From positions 1 to 64,000 of the forward strand of contig NZ_JAFCMB010000017.1 in the NCBI RefSeq assembly GCF_018130145.1: 64,000 nucleotides of DNA, given 5' to 3'. Of this stretch, positions 16,769-25,548 are shown piece by piece (position 1 is the first letter of the stretch; every line of letters begins with the position of its first letter). Source of the DNA: Bradyrhizobium sp. AUGA SZCCT0176 (lineage in GTDB: Bacteria > Pseudomonadota > Alphaproteobacteria > Rhizobiales > Xanthobacteraceae). Under the pieces are notes generated by a model that ran no database searches, was not told the DNA's origin, and saw only the letters and a program-made list of their open reading frames with translations. Position numbers and translations under genes: made by a program.

Positions 16769-17032
16769 TTACCGAACGCGGCAGCGCCCGTAGGCCCAGA
16801 CCATGCCATAGGGGCAAACCCGGCCGCCGGGCCGCACCACCACAACCGGGGGGCGCACAACTGCACGCGGGGCGACGTAGACGGCGCGTGGCGCCACTAC
16901 AACGGCGCGCTTGGGCTGGCAGCCGCCATAGGGACCGCGATAATAGCCAGGGCCGCATCCGCCCGCGGCGTTGGCCGCGCTGAAGCTCGCAAACGAGGCT
17001 GCGACCAAGACTGCAGCGAAAAGGTACTTCAT
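16769..17032 (-). CDS. GCG_CRPN-type small secreted protein
   Basis: The 87-residue product starts MKYLFAAVLVAASFASFSAA (signal, cleavage after ANA). The mature part opens with GGCGPGYYRGPYGGC, the glycine/cysteine/proline motif typical of small Bradyrhizobium proteins named for GCG and CRPN. A Val/Pro/Arg-rich repeat stretch (VVVAPRAVYVAPRAVV) and a closing VCPYGMVWAYGRCRVR follow. Four Cys residues could form two disulfides. GGGAGA precedes the ATG. Function unknown; the family is strongly lineage-marking. Confidence 0.8.
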   Translation of the reverse strand: MKYLFAAVLVAASFASFSAANAAGGCGPGYYRGPYGGCQPKRAVVVAPRAVYVAPRAVVRPPVVVVRPGGRVCPYGMVWAYGRCRVR

Positions 17033-17214
17033 GTTTTCTCCCGATATTTAGCCGCCATGCGGCGCGGTTCCGAACCTAGTCACGGAGACCTGAATAGAAA
17101 ATGAATGTTGTCGATTCGTGAAACAGCAGCAAGAAATTGCCGGTTGAGCGGCTGTCACATTCCCGTTGCCGCGCCTCATTTGCGGCCAATTCGTAAACAA
17201 ACGGGCTGCACGAA

Positions 17215-17913
17215 TTAAGCTTCGCTCGGGCCGAACAGCGCCGCGAACCGCTTCTCGCCGTTGCGCGTGAAATTGACGACGCGGCTGCCCGGCGCGGTAT
17301 CGCGCGCGGCCCAGTTCAATTCGGTGAACCGGCTCATGACAGCCGCACCCAACGTGCCGGCGAGGTGGTGCCGCCGTTCGCTCCAGTCGAGGCAGGCCTT
17401 GCAGACCGGCCGGCGCGGATGCGCCAGCGTATCGGCGTCGATCTGCAGCGCCTTCGCCATGAAGCGCTTGCCTTCACCGGTGAGTTCGATGGTCTCCTTG
17501 CTTTGCCGGACCAGCTTCTGCTTCTTCATGCTGTCGAGCATTTGCACGCCGAGATCGCCGGCGAGGTGGTCGTAGCAAATCCGCGCCCGGCGCAGCGCCG
17601 GATCCTTTGGCCCGGTGCGCACGCGCATGTGGCCGGCACGGGCGGCAAGCCCCGCCAGGCCCTCGAGCACGCCGGCGACATCGGGGTCGGCGAGGCGGTA
17701 GTAGCGGTGACGGCCCTGCTTCTCCTGCTCGATCAGCCCGCCGGCTTCCAGTTTGGCCAGATGCGAACTCGCCGTCTGCGGCGTGATCCCGGCCTCGTGC
17801 GCCAACTCGGTCGCGGTCAGCGCGCGGCCGGTCATCAGCCCGGTCAGCATGTTCGCGCGCGCGGGGTCGCCGACCAGGGAAGCAACCATTGCGATGTCGG
17901 GGCCTGCTTTCAT
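17215..17913 (-). CDS. ArsR-family winged-helix transcriptional regulator
   Basis: This 232-residue protein begins with an ArsR HTH (residues ~10-85): DPARANMLTGLMTGRALTAT, the recognition helix ITPQTASSHLAKLEAGGLI, then EKQGRHRYYRLADPDVA. It is twice the normal ArsR length: a C-terminal region with RPVCKACLDWSERRHHLAG supplies two Cys and a His pair that could bind metal or ligand. Extended ArsR proteins of this kind are widespread in rhizobia. The likely target is unknown; the NIPSNAP gene is divergent across 158 bp that hold a palindromic repeat. Confidence 0.85.
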   Translation of the reverse strand: MKAGPDIAMVASLVGDPARANMLTGLMTGRALTATELAHEAGITPQTASSHLAKLEAGGLIEQEKQGRHRYYRLADPDVAGVLEGLAGLAARAGHMRVRTGPKDPALRRARICYDHLAGDLGVQMLDSMKKQKLVRQSKETIELTGEGKRFMAKALQIDADTLAHPRRPVCKACLDWSERRHHLAGTLGAAVMSRFTELNWAARDTAPGSRVVNFTRNGEKRFAALFGPSEA

Positions 17914-17968
17914 AGTTCGATGATAGCCGAAGCATCGACGACGATCAAGCGGGTAGTGTTGCCTTGAA

Positions 17969-18050
17969 CGTCATTGCGAGCGAAGCGAAGCAATCCATCG
18001 CGCCACACGCGGAGGAATGGATTGCTTCGTCGCTGCGCTCGCAATGACGA
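17969..18050. repeat. Palindromic element (GTCATTGCGAGCGAAGC type), copy 1
   Basis: The left arm CGTCATTGCGAGCGAAGCGA and the right arm TCGCTGCGCTCGCAATGACG are inverted, extended inward by AAGCAATCCAT/ATGGATTGCTT. Related copies are at 24819 and 47998. It lies between the divergent ArsR and NIPSNAP genes, so it must contain or tolerate their promoters. Confidence 0.9.
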
Positions 18051-18071
18051 CAACAAAGACCGGAGTCCCAC

Positions 18072-18380
18072 ATGACCATCACCGTCTTCATCCGCTACCA
18101 GCTCGATCCGTTCAAGCGTGCGATGTTCGAGGAATACTCGAAAAACTGGCTCACCATCATTCCCCGATGCGGCGGCGACCTGATCGGCTACTGGATGCCG
18201 CATGAAGGCACCAACAACATCGCCTTCGCGCTGATCTCCTTCGACAGCCTCGCGGCCTACGAGAGCTACCGGGCGCGGCTGCGCGCCGACAAGGAAGGCA
18301 TGGCCAATTTCACCTTCGCCGAGGCGAACCAGTTCATCCTCGCCGAAGAGCGCACGTTCCTGCGCAAGGTCGTGGCGTGA
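18072..18380 (+). CDS. NIPSNAP-family protein
   Basis: The product is 102 residues of a ferredoxin-like alpha/beta fold: [20 protein letters not shown], then [37 protein letters not shown], the typical NIPSNAP strand-helix pattern. Bacterial NIPSNAP proteins are small dimeric barrels of unknown role, often next to catabolic genes. CGGAG precedes the ATG. The ICL/PEP-mutase-family gene follows 66 bp later on the same strand, so the two may share a transcript. Confidence 0.8.
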   Translation: MTITVFIRYQLDPFKRAMFEEYSKNWLTIIPRCGGDLIGYWMPHEGTNNIAFALISFDSLAAYESYRARLRADKEGMANFTFAEANQFILAEERTFLRKVVA

Positions 18381-18446
18381 GCGTCTGGCGGAGGCGGCGT
18401 CGCGTACCTATGTTGGCCGCGCCAACAAACAATTCGGGGAGTGACC

Positions 18447-19259
18447 ATGCTGACAACTGCTGACAAACGCGCCGCCTTCAAGAAGTTGCACGAGAGCGGC
18501 TGCTTCATCATCCCCAATCCGTTCGACGTCGGCAGCGCGAAGGCGCTGCAGCATCTCGGCTTCAAGGCGCTGGCGTCCACCAGCGCCGGTTTTGCCTGGG
18601 CCATCGCCAAGGCCGACAATGCCGTCACCGTCGACGACGTCTGCGATCATCTCGCCGCGATCTCTGCTGCGGTCGACATTCCCGTCAATGCCGATTTCGA
18701 GGACGGCTTTGCGCATGAGGCGGACAAGGTCGGCGTCAACGTCGCGCGCGCGGTCAAGACCGGCATCGCCGGCCTTTCGATCGAGGATTTCACCGGCGAC
18801 AATGCCAAGCCGCTGTTCGATCGTGAGCTCGCTATCGATCGCATCAGGGCGGCGCGCCAGGCGATCGACGCCGACAATAGCGGCGTGCTGCTCACCGGCC
18901 GCTGCGAGGCATTCCTGCGCGGGGTGAAGGACATGAAGCTCGTGATCGACCGGCTCACCGCGTATGCCGAGGCCGGCGCCGACGTTCTCTATGCGCCCGG
19001 CATCTCGACGCCGGAAGAAATTTCGGCGGTCGTGAAAGCGGTCGCGCCAAGACCGGTCAATCTTTTGGTCGGCGCGGCCGGGCCTTCGCTGAAAATTGCC
19101 GGCGATCTCGGCGTCCGCCGTATCAGCGTCGGCGGTGCGCTCGCGCGGATGGCGTGGGCCGGCTTCATGAAGGCATCGAAGGAGATGGCGGAGCAGGGCA
19201 CGTTCACGGAGTTCGCGAACGGCTATCCTGGCGGCGAACTCAACAAGATGTTCAGCTAA
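18447..19259 (+). CDS. Isocitrate lyase/PEP mutase-family enzyme
   Basis: The 270-residue product is a single TIM barrel of the PEPM/ICL family: CFIIPNPFDVGSAKALQHLG, the metal-binding NADFEDGF (D83, E85, D86), LSIEDFTG (E113, D114) and GRCEAFLRG. Members cleave or form C-C or C-P bonds on 2-oxo or oxaloacetate-like acids; short forms like this are often oxaloacetase or 2-methylisocitrate-lyase-like, and the substrate cannot be fixed. The classical ICL KKCGH signature is absent, so it is not glyoxylate-cycle AceA. ATG 18447 is preferred over GTG 18441 because GGGGAG at 18437-18442 is placed for it. Confidence 0.8.
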   Translation: MLTTADKRAAFKKLHESGCFIIPNPFDVGSAKALQHLGFKALASTSAGFAWAIAKADNAVTVDDVCDHLAAISAAVDIPVNADFEDGFAHEADKVGVNVARAVKTGIAGLSIEDFTGDNAKPLFDRELAIDRIRAARQAIDADNSGVLLTGRCEAFLRGVKDMKLVIDRLTAYAEAGADVLYAPGISTPEEISAVVKAVAPRPVNLLVGAAGPSLKIAGDLGVRRISVGGALARMAWAGFMKASKEMAEQGTFTEFANGYPGGELNKMFS

Positions 19260-19275
19260 CACCTTCAAAGAAAAA

Positions 19276-19300
19276 CGCAGCGGGCGAAATGCCCGCTGCG
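19276..19300 (-). terminator. Intrinsic terminator between convergent genes
   Basis: CGCAGCGGGC-GAAAT-GCCCGCTGCG is a perfect 10-bp stem with a 5-nt loop. Read on the minus strand it is followed by TTTTTCTTT, so it ends the transcript of the small membrane protein at 19344. On the plus strand the stem is followed by a weaker CTGTCGTTT and may also stop the PEP-mutase-family gene. Confidence 0.8.
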
Positions 19301-19343
19301 CTGTCGTTTCATATCACTCGTCAGATTACGCTTGCTTCAGCCG

Positions 19344-19751
19344 TTACTGCTTGGCCGGTGCGTCAGCCGGAGCGGGCGGCGCCGCCGGCGAGGGCGCTGC
19401 CGGACGCGGCGGCGCGGCACCGGTGGTCGTGCCGGGCTGGTTGTTGGACTTCGGCGTTACGTCACGCATGCCCGGAGGCGCCGCGGGGGTAGCCGGCTGT
19501 GTTTGCGCGGTCTGGCTGGACGGCGTGGTGCCGGCCTCGTTGACGCTGGTATTGTTCAGACCATAGAACAACGCACCCATCACCACGGCGATGGCAATCG
19601 CGAACATCGCGATCTTGGTGCCGTTGGCCGGAGCCTCGGCGAGCTGCGGGTCGGCCTGTATCTCGTTGTCGAGACTGTTCATACGTGCCTGACGGCGGAT
19701 TTCGTCATCACTCAGATTGGCACGATACGGGTCGTTCGGATTGTAGGTCAT
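19344..19751 (-). CDS. Hypothetical single-pass membrane protein with Pro/Ala-rich tail
   Basis: The 135-residue product has a polar N-terminus (MTYNPNDPYRANLSDDEIRR), one transmembrane helix (TKIAMFAIAIAVVMGALFYG, residues ~46-65), then a low-complexity Pro/Ala/Thr tail to the C-terminus, presumably periplasmic. ATG 19751 has GGAGGAA 8 nt upstream; a TTG one codon earlier is less likely. No family recognised. The tail could span the periplasm towards peptidoglycan. Confidence 0.65.
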   Translation of the reverse strand: MTYNPNDPYRANLSDDEIRRQARMNSLDNEIQADPQLAEAPANGTKIAMFAIAIAVVMGALFYGLNNTSVNEAGTTPSSQTAQTQPATPAAPPGMRDVTPKSNNQPGTTTGAAPPRPAAPSPAAPPAPADAPAKQ

Positions 19752-19846
19752 CAATCAGTTCCTCCGTTAGAACCCCAAAGTGTTTAGCGGAGATACAATG
19801 GCTGGCGCGGCCGGATGTTCCGCGTCAATCTTGCAACCGGTTAATG

Positions 19847-19875
19847 ATGGAACCCGTGATTCGCGGGTTCCATCG
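19847..19875. other. Strong hairpin upstream of the TRIC channel gene
   Basis: GATGGAACCCG-TGATTCG-CGGGTTCCATC is a perfect 11-bp stem with a 7-nt loop, 39 bp before the ATG at 19914. No T run follows, so it is not a standard terminator. It could be an operator for a dimeric regulator or a leader RNA structure. Confidence 0.5.
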
Positions 19876-19913
19876 AACCGTGAGGTTGCGAAGAGGCTGC
19901 ATAAGAGGTTGCC

Positions 19914-20555
19914 ATGTGGGCCCTGCCGCCCAGCGATACCGTGCTGCACCTGTTGTCTTATGTGGCCCTGACTGCGCAGGCGATGACGGCCGCCCTGGCC
20001 GCCGGGCGCCGCAGCATGGATTGGGCCGGCGTATGCATGCTGGGTTGCATTACCGCGCTCGGCGGCGGAACCATCCGTGACGTGCTGCTCGGGCACTACC
20101 CGCTGGTCTGGGTGAAGAACCCGTCCTACCTGGCGCTGACCGCGATTGCGGCTTTCGTGACCATCCTGATTGCGCGCCATGTGCACCGGCTCAACCTCGC
20201 ATTCCTGGTGCTCGATGCGATCGGCCTCGTGGTGTTCACGATGGCCGGCTGCGACGTCGCCCGGCAAGTCGGCGCGCCGCTGCCGATCGTGATCGTCGCC
20301 GGCATGATCACGGGCTGCGCCGGCGGCGTGCTGCGCGATATCCTCTGCAACGACGTGCCGCTGCTGTTTCGCTCCGAACTCTACGCCAGCGTTTCCGTCG
20401 TCACCGGGCTGTTCTACGTCACCGCCTTCGGGTTGCAGTTGAATCACGAACTCTGGACCGGATTGACGTTCGTGCTCGGGCTGACGCTGCGGCTGCTCGC
20501 GATCCGCTACAAATGGGAAATGCCCAAATTCGTCTTCGGCGGCGATCAGCGCTGA
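19914..20555 (+). CDS. TRIC-type (UPF0126) cation-channel family membrane protein
   Basis: This 213-residue protein has seven hydrophobic helices and the internal duplication of the family. Each half carries a glycine-rich GG-x-x-RD motif: ALGGGTIRDVLLG at about 46-58 and CAGGVLRDILCN at about 137-148. Prokaryotic TRIC proteins form trimeric K+ channels, so this is probably an inner-membrane cation channel. AAGAGG lies before the ATG. A strong hairpin sits in its leader. Confidence 0.85.
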   Translation: MWALPPSDTVLHLLSYVALTAQAMTAALAAGRRSMDWAGVCMLGCITALGGGTIRDVLLGHYPLVWVKNPSYLALTAIAAFVTILIARHVHRLNLAFLVLDAIGLVVFTMAGCDVARQVGAPLPIVIVAGMITGCAGGVLRDILCNDVPLLFRSELYASVSVVTGLFYVTAFGLQLNHELWTGLTFVLGLTLRLLAIRYKWEMPKFVFGGDQR

Positions 20556-20882
20556 CCGACGAACGCAGCGCACCATAACGCTTTAGCCAGAATCGCCTGC
20601 AGCCAAAGGCCGCTTGGGGCGTTATCCCCAAACGCAGGGCAGCCGGCGACGTCATGCCGTTTCGTGCCGGGGCGGTCCGGCGACACAAAGTGAAACCGGC
20701 CGGCGTTCTTCCCGGCACGAAATTGCGATCTTTGATCGCGCGGCTGACTTGCCGAGATTTGTGGTGCGGGAAGCGGAAAATCCGACATAGACTGGTTCTA
20801 AGAAGTTCTGACGCCTACATAAAACACAGCCTTGCTCAGAAATCGTCTTGGCGATCAAAGCGGCTGGCAAAAGAGGGCTTAA
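20556..20882. other. Intergenic region before the IOR gene
   Basis: In these 327 bp I see no coding frame with good codon use. The last 100 bp are AT-richer and should hold the promoter of the oxidoreductase gene. An AGAGGG ribosome site lies at about 20873-20878, 5 bp before ATG 20883. No clear -35/-10 pair or repeat stands out. Confidence 0.5.
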
Positions 20883-23800
20883 ATGGGAATCAACCAGGGT
20901 CCGATCAGTCTCGATCAGAAATACACCCAAGGAAGCGGCCATATCTTCCTGACCGGCATCCAGGCGCTGGTGCGGCTGCCGATGGCGCAGATCCGCCGCG
21001 ACCGCGCCGCCGGGCTCAACACCGCAGGCTTCATTTCAGGCTATCGCGGCTCGCCCCTTGGCGGTTACGACCAGCAGCTGTTCGCCGCCCGCAAACATCT
21101 CGAGCAATACAACATCAAATTCCAGCCCGGCGTGAACGAGGATCTCGCGGCCACCGCGGTCTGGGGCTCGCAGCAGCTCAATCTGTCGCCCGGCGCCAAC
21201 TATGATGGCGTGGTCGGTATCTGGTACGGCAAGGGCCCCGGCGTCGATCGCTGCGGCGACGTGTTCCGTCACGGCAACGCGGCAGGCTCGGCCAAGAACG
21301 GCGGCGTACTGGTTCTCGCGGGCGACGACCACGGCGCCAAATCGTCCACCGTGCCGCATCAGTCGGACCATGCCTTCATGTCGGCGCTGATGCCCTATCT
21401 CTATCCCTCCAGCATCCATGAAATGATCGAGATGGGTTTGCTGGGTATCGCGATGTCGCGCTACTCGGGCTGCTGGGTCGGCATGAAGGTGATCACCGAG
21501 ACGGTGGAAACCACCGCCGAGATCGACCTCACCGACGAGATGACGCCGTTCGTGATCCCGACCGATTTCGAACTGCCGGAGGGCGGCCTCAATCTGCGCT
21601 GGCCCGACGACCGCTTTGCGCAGGACCGCCGCTTGCAGGACTACAAGGGCTTTGCCGCGATCGCCTTTGCCCGCGCCAACAAGGTCAACCGCGTCACCAT
21701 GGATTCGCCGAATGCCCGCTACGGCATCATGGCGTCAGGCAAGAGCTACGAGGATATCCGCCAGGCGCTGCGCGAACTCGGCATCACGCCTGAAATCGCC
21801 GCCAAGATTGGTCTCAGGCTTTACAAGATCGGCATGCCCTGGCCACTGGAGCCGGAAGGGGTCAGGCAATTCGCTGTTGGACTCGAAGAAATCTTCATCA
21901 TCGAAGAGCGCCGCGAGATCGTCGAAAATCAAGTGAAGCAGGAGCTGTTCAACTGGCGCGACGATGTCCGTCCCCGGATCATCGGCAAGATGGACGATCA
22001 CGACAAGCGCTTCCTGCCGTTTGCGGAAGAGCTCAGCGTCGCCTCGCTGGCAAGCTCGCTGACCGAGCGACTGCTTCGACTTAATCTCAATCCTGAAATC
22101 GCGGCACAGCTGCGCGCCAAGGCCGACTGGTTCAACGGCCGGCAGGCGACGCAGATGCAGGCGGTGGCGCCGATCACCCGCACGCCGTATTTCTGTTCGG
22201 GTTGCCCGCACAATACCTCCACCAAGGTGCCGGAAGGCAGCCGCGCCTTTGCCGGCATCGGTTGCCACTTCATGGCGCTGTGGATGGACCGCTCGACCGA
22301 GACGTTCACCCATATGGGCGGCGAGGGCGTGCCCTGGGTCGGTGTCGCGCCCTTCACCAAGGAAGAGCACGTGTTCGCCAATCTCGGCGACGGCACGTAT
22401 TTCCATTCCGGCAGCCTCGCGATCCGCCAGGCGGTCGCCTCCGGCGCCAACATCACCTACAAGATCCTCTATAACGACGCGACCGCGATGACCGGCGGCC
22501 AGCATGTCGACGGCGAATTGTCGCCGCAGCAGATCACCTTCCAACTTCACGCCGAAGGCATCCGCGAAATCTATCTGGTCTCGGAAAATCCCGACGCCTA
22601 TCCGGCCTCCGAGATCGCGCCCGGCGTCAAGACTGCGCATCGCGACGAACTCGACACCGTCCAGAAGACGCTGCGCAAGGTGAAGGGCGCCTCCGCGATC
22701 GTGTTCGTGCAGACCTGCGCCGCCGAAAAGCGTCGGCGCCGCAAGCGTGGCACGCTGGAAGACCCGGCGCGTCGCGTCATGATCAATCCGGCCGTCTGCG
22801 AAGGCTGCGGCGATTGCTCGGTGCAGTCGAACTGCATTTCGGTCGAGCCGCTGGAGACGGAGCTCGGGCGCAAGCGCACCATCAACCAGTCGACCTGCAA
22901 CAAGGACTATTCCTGCCTGAAGGGCTTTTGCCCGTCCTTCGTCACCATCGACGGCGGCAAGATGCGCAAACGCGCGGCGGCGGGCGTTGGCGACATCGGC
23001 GAGCTGCCGGAGCCTGCCTCAAGGCCGGCGCTGGACCGTCCCTATAACGTCGCCGTCGGCGGCGTCGGCGGCACCGGCGTGCTGACCATCGGTGCATTGC
23101 TCGGCATGGCCGCGCATATCGAGGGCAAGGCCAGCATGATCCTCGACATGTCCGGCCTCGCCCAAAAGGGCGGCGCGGTGCTCAGCCATGTGCGTCTGTC
23201 AGAACACACCGCCGACGTCACCTGTTCGCGCATCGTCACCGGTACCGCCGATCTCGTGCTGGCGGCCGACGAGGTGGTGGCCGTGTCCAAGGAAACCATC
23301 ACGCTCTGCGAATCCAGCCGCACCACCGGAATCATCAACACCCACCTCATTCCGATCGCCGACTTCATCCTCAACCGCGATTTCAATTTCCAGGCCCGCA
23401 AGGTCAACCACGTGCTGGAGACCGCGCTACGCAAGGATTCGTCGTTCTTCGATTTCACCAAACCCGCCGAAATGCTGCTCGGCGATTCCATCGCCACCAA
23501 CATGATGATGATGGGTTTTGCCTATCAGAAGGGCCTGCTGCCGCTCTCGGCCAAGGCCATCGAACAGGCGATCGAGGTCAACGGCGTTGCGATCAAGCTG
23601 AACATCCAGGCATTCCAGCTCGGACGTCTGGCCGCACACGACCCCGCAAAGCTGATCGCGATGATGAAGGATCAGGACGGGAGCGTCGCACCCAAGACGC
23701 TGGACGCGATGTCGCTCGACGAGATCATCGCCCACCGCAGCAACCTCCTGACCGAGTATCAGGACGCGAAACTCGCCGCCCGTTATCAGGCGCTAGTAAA

Positions 23801-24374
23801 GCGCGTCCGCGACGCCGCCATCGATGGCGGTTACGACGAGGCCTTGCCGCGCGCGGTCGCGATCAACTATGCAAAGCTGCTGGCCTACAAGGACGAGTAC
23901 GAAGTCGCACGGCTCTACACCGACGGCCGCTTCGAAAAGCAGCTTCGCGACCAGTTCGAGGGCGATTTCAAGTTTTCATTCAACCTCGCGCCGCCGATCC
24001 TCGGCGGCGGCCTCGACGCGCTGGGCCGGCCGAAGAAGCGCGCGTTCGGCGCGTGGATGATGCCGGTGTTCCGGATGCTCGCGAAGATGAAGGGCCTGCG
24101 CGGCACCGCGTTCGACATCTTCGGCCACAGCGCCGACCGCAAGCTGGAGCGCGATCTGATCGCCGGCTATGAGAAGGACGTCGCGACCGTGCTCGGCCTG
24201 CTGTCGCCGCTCACGCTCGATACCGCCGTTGAGCTGTTGTCGTTGCCCGACCGCATCCGCGGCTACGGCCCGGTCAAGGAGAAGGCGGTGCACGACGCCA
24301 AGGCGCGCTACACGCAACTGGCCGCCGATCTCGTCAACCCGCCACCGGCGCCACGGCAGATCGCGGCGGAGTAG
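20883..24374 (+). CDS. Fused indolepyruvate:ferredoxin oxidoreductase (IorA-IorB)
   Basis: This is a 1163-residue fusion. The N-terminal ~600 residues carry the pyrimidine and TPP-binding domains of the alpha subunit (GFISGYRGSPLGGYDQQL at 50-67; the TPP motif from NLGDGTYFHSG to NDATAMTGGQ near 499-540). A 4Fe-4S motif, CEGCGDCSVQSNC, is at about 639-651, with more Cys in CNKDYSCLKGFCPSF. The C-terminal part is the gamma-type domain (GVGGTGVLTIGALLG, about 726-740). The enzyme turns aryl-pyruvates into aryl-acetyl-CoA and CO2 using ferredoxin, in aromatic amino-acid breakdown. Single-chain forms are normal in Bradyrhizobium. A short copy of its last 20 codons lies at 24655. Confidence 0.9.
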   Translation: MGINQGPISLDQKYTQGSGHIFLTGIQALVRLPMAQIRRDRAAGLNTAGFISGYRGSPLGGYDQQLFAARKHLEQYNIKFQPGVNEDLAATAVWGSQQLNLSPGANYDGVVGIWYGKGPGVDRCGDVFRHGNAAGSAKNGGVLVLAGDDHGAKSSTVPHQSDHAFMSALMPYLYPSSIHEMIEMGLLGIAMSRYSGCWVGMKVITETVETTAEIDLTDEMTPFVIPTDFELPEGGLNLRWPDDRFAQDRRLQDYKGFAAIAFARANKVNRVTMDSPNARYGIMASGKSYEDIRQALRELGITPEIAAKIGLRLYKIGMPWPLEPEGVRQFAVGLEEIFIIEERREIVENQVKQELFNWRDDVRPRIIGKMDDHDKRFLPFAEELSVASLASSLTERLLRLNLNPEIAAQLRAKADWFNGRQATQMQAVAPITRTPYFCSGCPHNTSTKVPEGSRAFAGIGCHFMALWMDRSTETFTHMGGEGVPWVGVAPFTKEEHVFANLGDGTYFHSGSLAIRQAVASGANITYKILYNDATAMTGGQHVDGELSPQQITFQLHAEGIREIYLVSENPDAYPASEIAPGVKTAHRDELDTVQKTLRKVKGASAIVFVQTCAAEKRRRRKRGTLEDPARRVMINPAVCEGCGDCSVQSNCISVEPLETELGRKRTINQSTCNKDYSCLKGFCPSFVTIDGGKMRKRAAAGVGDIGELPEPASRPALDRPYNVAVGGVGGTGVLTIGALLGMAAHIEGKASMILDMSGLAQKGGAVLSHVRLSEHTADVTCSRIVTGTADLVLAADEVVAVSKETITLCESSRTTGIINTHLIPIADFILNRDFNFQARKVNHVLETALRKDSSFFDFTKPAEMLLGDSIATNMMMMGFAYQKGLLPLSAKAIEQAIEVNGVAIKLNIQAFQLGRLAAHDPAKLIAMMKDQDGSVAPKTLDAMSLDEIIAHRSNLLTEYQDAKLAARYQALVKRVRDAAIDGGYDEALPRAVAINYAKLLAYKDEYEVARLYTDGRFEKQLRDQFEGDFKFSFNLAPPILGGGLDALGRPKKRAFGAWMMPVFRMLAKMKGLRGTAFDIFGHSADRKLERDLIAGYEKDVATVLGLLSPLTLDTAVELLSLPDRIRGYGPVKEKAVHDAKARYTQLAADLVNPPPAPRQIAAE

Positions 24375-24654
24375 GGGCGAGCCCTCACGACATCGTCGTC
24401 CCGGCCTTGAGCTCAGATGCGCAATTGCGCATCGGGGGACCCATAGCCACCGATCTCAGTTTTGCGAATGCTGGAGCTCCAGCATGCCTAAAACGCAAAA
24501 GACCTCCGAGCCGAAGCTGGAGGCCTTCACTGTCACGAGGGGTACATCCGCCCTTCGCGACCACCACTGGAGCGCATTGCTGCGCTATGATTGATGTTCA
24601 TAATCCATGACCGTCAACGTTTTATGACGTTGAAAGTTTCTTTGGCATAGACGC

Positions 24655-24721
24655 GCTGCGCGCACTCGCGGCCGACCTCGTCAACCCGCCGCCGGTGCCG
24701 TGGCAGATCGCGGCGGAGTAG
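24655..24721 (+). pseudogene. Duplicated 3' end of an IOR-type gene
   Basis: The frame reads LAADLVNPPP-V-P-W-QIAAE and stops at TAG 24719-24721. This matches the last residues of the intact oxidoreductase (LAADLVNPPP-A-P-R-QIAAE), and similarity continues past the stop into CGTCGTCCCGGCCT. The two copies differ at scattered sites, including two amino acids. That suggests either an old duplication or the last trace of a second, divergent IOR paralogue. There is no start codon or ribosome site. Confidence 0.8.
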
Positions 24722-24739
24722 CGAGCGCTCTCACAATGT

Positions 24740-24785
24740 CGTCGTCCCGGCCTGGTGCGCAATTGCGCACCGGGCCGGGACGACG
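24740..24785. repeat. 46-bp near-perfect palindrome (short VVPAKAGTH-type element)
   Basis: CGTCGTCCCGGCC at the left and GGCCGGGACGACG at the right enclose GGTGCGCAATTGCGCACC, itself a perfect palindrome. The RNA would fold into one uninterrupted stem with almost no loop. A degraded relative lies at about 24394-24440 after the intact IOR stop. Confidence 0.9.
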
Positions 24786-24818
24786 GAGAGAGCAGAATCC
24801 GCCTTACGGACCAGGTTT

Positions 24819-24878
24819 CGTCATTGCGAGCGAAGCAATCCACCCTTTCTTCGCGCGACCCGGTGGCTCGCAATGACG
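24819..24878. repeat. Palindromic element (GTCATTGCGAGCGAAGC type), copy 2
   Basis: CGTCATTGCGAGCGAAGCAA at the left is matched by GGCTCGCAATGACG at the right. This is a shorter, more decayed copy of the element at 17969; the inner ATCCAT arm is lost on one side. Confidence 0.85.
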
Positions 24879-24994
24879 GCGTGGAGAGAGCGGGTGCGAC
24901 AAAACAACCCGACGGGCAAATCAATTCTGGTTTGCGGAAATCGTGTCAAGCCCTAAATTTCCGAAAATCAAAAATATTTCTCTTTCCTTCGGCC

Positions 24995-25400
24995 CAAATC
25001 ACCGGCACATTCTCGCCATCCCGTCCCACTCAGAGGGGCGTTGGCCATCGTCACAACGAGGGACGGGGATGCGGTGGACGCTGATGTTGCGATTGACGGT
25101 CGCGGCAAAGGCGTACGGCAAAAGCGTGTGGTCCTGGCGCCCGTAACGGCGTCAAGCTCTGAAGAAGCTAACGCTTCCGAGGGGTGACGGTGGCAATAGA
25201 GGCCGTCTCACCGGGGAGAGCGCGTCATAAGCCGTAAAGCCACTGCGCAGGGAATGTCGGATGTTCTCCGCTGCCCTGTATGCTCGTGTGCAGCTTTCTT
25301 AGCACAATCGCACATGAGACCGCGGGTGCAGCGCGCATCCGGCATTCCCTGCGCCCTCTGTTTTGAAGGGCGAAACGATTTGTAAAACTTCGGGCGATCA
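24995..25400. repeat. Multi-copy Bradyrhizobium-type intergenic sequence
   Basis: It begins ACCGGCACATTCTCGCCATC and passes through ACTCAGAGGGGCGTTGGCC, GTGTGGTCCTGGCGCCCGTA, CCGGGGAGAGCGCGTCATAA and GGCATTCCCTGCGCCCTCTG. I recall closely related sequence in many copies in Bradyrhizobium genomes, where it is often mis-annotated as short proteins (for example SPGRARHKP). No ORF here has believable codon use. This is memory, not a search; only one copy is in the window. It abuts a VVPAKAGTH palindrome, as I recall for other copies. Confidence 0.6.
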
Positions 25401-25428
25401 GCGCCGCGAGAATGCGAAACTGTATCCA

Positions 25429-25548
25429 CGTCGTCCCGGCGAAGGCCGGGACCCATAACCACAGGGAATAGTTTTGCGGAAGGTCTCTGCTCCCGAGCCT
25501 CTATTGAATGATCACGCGGTATGGGTCCCGGCCTTCGCCGGGACGACG
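25429..25548. repeat. Palindromic element (VVPAKAGTH type), copy 2
   Basis: CGTCGTCCCGGCGAAGGCCG ... CGGCCTTCGCCGGGACGACG, with GGGACCCATAACC/GGTATGGGTCCC as inner arms. It is nearly identical in its arms to the element at 15442, while the ~60 bp centre differs. Confidence 0.9.

Noticed and set aside
24407-25146. Short frames in the gap after the IOR gene
   Set aside because: They run through palindromes and the multi-copy repeat and translate repeat arms, a known source of false genes.
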